DNA of 64,000 bases from Woeseiaceae bacterium (lineage in GTDB: Bacteria; Pseudomonadota; Gammaproteobacteria; Steroidobacterales; Woeseiaceae): positions 28,381 to 92,380 of the forward strand of contig JASJBG010000001.1 in NCBI GenBank assembly GCA_030066625.1, in the 5' to 3' direction. Numbering within the stretch: the first letter of the stretch is position 1; the number at the start of each line of letters is the position of its first letter. Shown one piece after another: positions 60,312 through 64,000 of the stretch. Both the position numbers and the translations under genes were made by a program. Below the pieces are notes generated by a model that was given only the letters and a program-made list of their open reading frames with translations, made no database searches and was not told the origin of the DNA.

Positions 60312-62036
60312 ATGGACAATCAACGACTTCTAATCTGGGGTTTCTTCGCCATCATGGCGTACCTGACCTGGCAGACCTGGATGGAGGACTACGGCCCGCA
60401 GCCGGTCCCGCCCGCACCTGCCGTCGAGGAAACCGTCGATCCGCTGGCCCCGGTCGATGACCTGCCCGCCGTTTCGTCGACCGATGACACGCTGCCGGCT
60501 GTCGGTACGCCGCAGGCCCCCGTCGATGCGACCATCACCGAGACCGCCGAACCGCAGCCGATCATTACCGTCCGAACCGACGTTCTCGAGATTGAGATAA
60601 ACCCGGTCGGTGGTGTGCTGCAGCGCGCCGTTGTGCTCCAGTACCCGGTTGCCAAGGACGACCCGGATACGCTGGTCGAGCTCTTGTCTCCGCAAATAGA
60701 CGACCTCGGGCTTATTCGCTCGTGGCTGCGAGCCGTCGATGGCCAGGCGGCCCCTGACCGCGCAAGCGTCTTTGAGACGACGGGCGAGTCCTTCGAACTC
60801 GGTGACGACGACGAGATCGTCGTGCCGCTGACCTGGCAGCACGAAAGCGGGCTGACGGTCGAAAAGCGATTTACGTTTCGGCGTGACAGCTACGCGATTG
60901 GCGTCGAGCAGACGGTCACCAATGGCACCGATTCAGCCTGGGTCGGCGACCAGGTGACGCAGGCGCTAAGGCGCTCGAGGGACCCGGAGCGCTCGATGTT
61001 CAACGTCGACTCCTACTCGTTCGACGGCCCGCAGGTCTTCGACGGCAAAGGCGCCGAGAAACTCGACCGCGACGATCTGCGCAAGGAAACTTTCCAGATC
61101 ACGACGGACGATGGCTGGGTGGCCTCGTTGCAGCACCACTTCCTGAGTGCCGTCGTCCCCGCAGAGGGCACGACCAATACGATCCAGGTACAGGTTCGCG
61201 ACGACATCATGACCGCGAGCGTCATCGAATCGCCGGCACGCAGCATCGCACCCGGCGCATCCGACACGTTCACGCGTACGCTGTTCGTCGGCCCGAAGTT
61301 GCAGGCACAGCTACGCGAAGTCCATCCGCGGCTTACGCTGTCCGTCGACTACGGCTGGCTGACGATACTGTCGCAGCCCATGTTCTGGCTCCTGTCGTGG
61401 ATCTACAAGTTCGTGGGCAACTGGGGCTGGGCCATCATCGGCGTAACGATCGTCATCAAGCTCGTCTTCTACCGACTGAGTGAGTCGAGCGGCCGCTCGA
61501 TGGCGAAGATGCGCGAACTCCAGCCTCGTATGAAGGCTCTGCAGGATCGCTACAAGGACGACCGCCAGGCGCTGTCGCAGGCCATGATGGACCTGTACAA
61601 GCGCGAGAAGATCAATCCGGCGGCAGGTTGCCTGCCGATACTCATCCAGATGCCGTTCTTCCTGGCGTTCTACTGGGTGCTCGTCGAGTCCGTCGAGATG
61701 CGCCAGGCTCCGTTCGCGCTGTGGATCACGGACCTGTCCTCGCGTGACCCGTTCTTCATCCTGCCGCTGATCATGGGTGCAGCCATGCTGTTCCAGCAAA
61801 AGCTCAACCCGGCGCCGGCCGACCCGGTCCAGGCGCGGGTCATGCAGATCATGCCGATCATGTTCACGGCGTTCTTCGCGTTCTTCCCGTCGGGCCTGGT
61901 GCTCTACTGGGTAACGAATACGCTCTTGTCGATTGCCCAGCAGTGGAAGATCAACAAGGTCGTGCACCAGGAGGCGCTCGACAAGAAGTCCGGCAAGGAC
62001 CGCAAGGGTAAGAAAAAGAAGAAGGAAACTGAGTAG
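60312..62036 (+). CDS. yidC: membrane protein insertase YidC
   Basis: MDNQRLLIWGFFAIMAYLTWQTW, periplasmic P1 domain, GCLPILIQMPFFLAFYWVLVESVEMRQAPFALWITDLSSRDPFFILPLIMG. Confidence 0.97.
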   Translation: MDNQRLLIWGFFAIMAYLTWQTWMEDYGPQPVPPAPAVEETVDPLAPVDDLPAVSSTDDTLPAVGTPQAPVDATITETAEPQPIITVRTDVLEIEINPVGGVLQRAVVLQYPVAKDDPDTLVELLSPQIDDLGLIRSWLRAVDGQAAPDRASVFETTGESFELGDDDEIVVPLTWQHESGLTVEKRFTFRRDSYAIGVEQTVTNGTDSAWVGDQVTQALRRSRDPERSMFNVDSYSFDGPQVFDGKGAEKLDRDDLRKETFQITTDDGWVASLQHHFLSAVVPAEGTTNTIQVQVRDDIMTASVIESPARSIAPGASDTFTRTLFVGPKLQAQLREVHPRLTLSVDYGWLTILSQPMFWLLSWIYKFVGNWGWAIIGVTIVIKLVFYRLSESSGRSMAKMRELQPRMKALQDRYKDDRQALSQAMMDLYKREKINPAAGCLPILIQMPFFLAFYWVLVESVEMRQAPFALWITDLSSRDPFFILPLIMGAAMLFQQKLNPAPADPVQARVMQIMPIMFTAFFAFFPSGLVLYWVTNTLLSIAQQWKINKVVHQEALDKKSGKDRKGKKKKKETE

Positions 62037-62052
62037 CCGCCGAAGCGGCTAC
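62033..62052. terminator. hairpin overlapping the yidC stop codon, between convergent genes
   Basis: GTAGCCGC-CGAA-GCGGCTAC perfect 8-bp stem; no U-tract. Confidence 0.4.
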
Positions 62053-62063
62053 CCGGCAACTTG

Positions 62064-63989
62064 CTACTGCGCGTTACCGCCCGCGTCCAGGCGCCGCATA
62101 AATGAGTCTTCCCCGCCAATCGTGGCACCAGGGAACAACTCACCGGAAATCCAGCCCGTCAGGTACAAAAGCCCCTGCGAGTCTTCGACAATGCTGCCGG
62201 CAAACTGCTCGGCACCCGTGCCATCGTTGCGGACGGCCGGGAACTCGCGACGGAACACGACCGCTCCCGCCGTTGTCAGCTTGGTTACCAGCGTATCTGC
62301 CACCTCCAAACCCGTTATCGGGTCCGGGTCACGGATGATCCTGCTGTACACCAGTATGCCGCCGTCAGAGGCGACATAGGCCGGCGTGAAGATTGTCGAT
62401 TCGTCGCCGCCGGTGTCGTCGCAATAGCTCCAGTTGAGCGCCGTTGCATCCGCATTGTAGTTGGCAACCAGGCCGTTGCCGCTGCCGACGAACGGGTCGG
62501 TAAAGCCGATCATGACCAGCGAGCCATCGGCAAGCACCGTCGAGCGGTAGTACCGGAAACTGGTAACCGTGCCGCAGGCCGTGGTCGCAACCGACGGTAT
62601 CTCGCGGGACCAGAGCAGGTTGCCATCGGTGTCGATGCTGGCGATGAACGTACAGCTGTTGCCGCAGCCGCGGGTCGCGTTGTTCGGGTCTTCAAAGAAG
62701 TTGCCGGTCAGGATCAGGTTGCCCGCCGCGTCCGGGTCGATGCCGCGCAGGAAGATGCGGTCCGAATCCGTGAAGAACGGCGTCATCGCGTTGAAGGTCG
62801 AAGCATCGAACGCAACGGTCCAGATCTCGGTGCCGTCGTCCCCGTCCACGCGAGTGATAACGCTGCTTTGCGCTTCGTCCGTCCAGGAGATGACGTAAAG
62901 GTCGCCGTCGTTGCCCAGCGTCGACCAGTAGCCGCTGCTGAACAGGGCGCCGCTGCCAACGCCAACCGGCGCGGTCCATAGCACATTGCCATTGTCATCG
63001 ATGCGGTAAACGGTCGAGGTCGATGGGTTCGCTGCAGAGATCGACGATTCCGGGCTCGACGTGAGCAACGCGTAGACACCGTCGCCGCCGGGGTCGGCCA
63101 GTACGCTTCGGAAAAACTCGCTCGCCGCCGTGCCGACGCGGTAGGTCCAGACCTCGGTGCCGCGCCGGTCCAGCTTGCGAACGTAGGCGTCACGCAACCC
63201 GGCGTTGGCGGCACCATTGATATCCCCGTCGCTGGCGCCACCGAAGATCTTGCCACCGTCCGGCGTGACCATGATGCCGCCAGTCGTCGTAATGTCGTCT
63301 TCGATCGTGCCGAACTGCAGGGTGCCGCCCCAGCGGAAGATCTCGACATCAACGGTTGCCTCGACGGAGTCCTGGAACGCGTCAGACGCCGTAACGCCGA
63401 AGCTGTCGAGCCCGTCCTCGGCGGGGTCCGGTGTGTAGGTGAAATCGCCGGTGGCCGCGTCGAACGCGGAGACAGTGCCCTTGGTCGGCGGCGTCGTGAC
63501 CGCAAAAGTGACCGCGTCGCCCTCGGCGTCGGTCGCCGAGACGCTGCCGTCGATCGCAACGATGTCGCTGGTCGAGACGCTCGCACCGGCTGCGACCGGC
63601 CTGGCATTGACGTTAATCGTGACCGTTGCCGCGGCGGAGGTATCCGTGCCGTCGGAAGCGGTAAAGGTAAATGTATCCGCGCCGCCGAAGCCGGGGTCGG
63701 GCGTGTAGATGAAATCAGCCGCCGTCAGCGATACCGATCCCGAGGCGGGCGGGGTCGCGATTGCAAAGGTCAGCGTGTCGCCGTCGGCATCGGTGGCCAG
63801 CAGCGTACCGGGAACGGCGGTGGCCGGATCGGTTGCCACTGACTGGTCGCTGGCAACCGGGACACTGTTGGCGGGCGGCGGCGGCGGCGGCGGTGGTGGC
63901 GGGGGCGGCGAACTGCTGCCACCGCCGCAGGCCTGCACCAGCAGACCTGAAAAAAGAATCGTGATTACCGCGCGCAGTCGTGTCCGCAT
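62064..63989 (-). CDS. lipoprotein with poly-proline linker, tandem Ig/cadherin-like domains and beta-propeller-like C-terminus
   Basis: Lipobox LLVQAC, GGGSSS + 12 Pro, repeats DADGDTLTFAIATPPASGSV...FIYTPDPGFGGADTFTFTASDG, then repeated WTYRVG/VLWTAPVG/EIWTVAFD blade-like motifs. Confidence 0.8.
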   Translation of the reverse strand: MRTRLRAVITILFSGLLVQACGGGSSSPPPPPPPPPPPPANSVPVASDQSVATDPATAVPGTLLATDADGDTLTFAIATPPASGSVSLTAADFIYTPDPGFGGADTFTFTASDGTDTSAAATVTINVNARPVAAGASVSTSDIVAIDGSVSATDAEGDAVTFAVTTPPTKGTVSAFDAATGDFTYTPDPAEDGLDSFGVTASDAFQDSVEATVDVEIFRWGGTLQFGTIEDDITTTGGIMVTPDGGKIFGGASDGDINGAANAGLRDAYVRKLDRRGTEVWTYRVGTAASEFFRSVLADPGGDGVYALLTSSPESSISAANPSTSTVYRIDDNGNVLWTAPVGVGSGALFSSGYWSTLGNDGDLYVISWTDEAQSSVITRVDGDDGTEIWTVAFDASTFNAMTPFFTDSDRIFLRGIDPDAAGNLILTGNFFEDPNNATRGCGNSCTFIASIDTDGNLLWSREIPSVATTACGTVTSFRYYRSTVLADGSLVMIGFTDPFVGSGNGLVANYNADATALNWSYCDDTGGDESTIFTPAYVASDGGILVYSRIIRDPDPITGLEVADTLVTKLTTAGAVVFRREFPAVRNDGTGAEQFAGSIVEDSQGLLYLTGWISGELFPGATIGGEDSFMRRLDAGGNAQ

Positions 63990-64000
63990 TCGATGTCCCC

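Overview
This is a GC-rich, gene-dense chromosomal window that reads as a gammaproteobacterial genome around the replication origin. Core landmarks by protein motif: uvrD, trkA/trkH, a TRAP transporter, dtd, tatABC, ctpA/envC/yibQ, yibN-grxC-secB-gpsA, trmL, ntrC/ntrB, glnA, glyQS-gmhB-plsC, gyrB-recF-dnaN-dnaA, and rpmH-rnpA-yidC on the far side of the origin. A probable oriC lies between dnaN and dnaA, and two parS-like palindromes lie inside recF. No CRISPR array, transposase, phage gene, tRNA or rRNA was recognised. The least ordinary content is: (1) an ECF sigma / membrane regulator / hyperacidic exported protein / TPR-beta-barrel locus at 0.6-4.2 kb; (2) a secreted six-domain Kazal inhibitor with a different P1 residue in every domain; (3) a 10-kb accessory block between plsC and gyrB holding a translationally coupled SUKH (SMI1/KNR4)-DUF2314-unknown trio and an AT-richer trio of unknown exported proteins; (4) two conserved genes with anomalous starts (gpsA apparently at ATC, glnL apparently needing a 1-nt frame correction); and (5) a near-textbook NtrC enhancer plus sigma-54 promoter upstream of glnA. 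Everything here was read by eye from the sequence and ORF track. No database search was run, so family names rest on recognised motifs.
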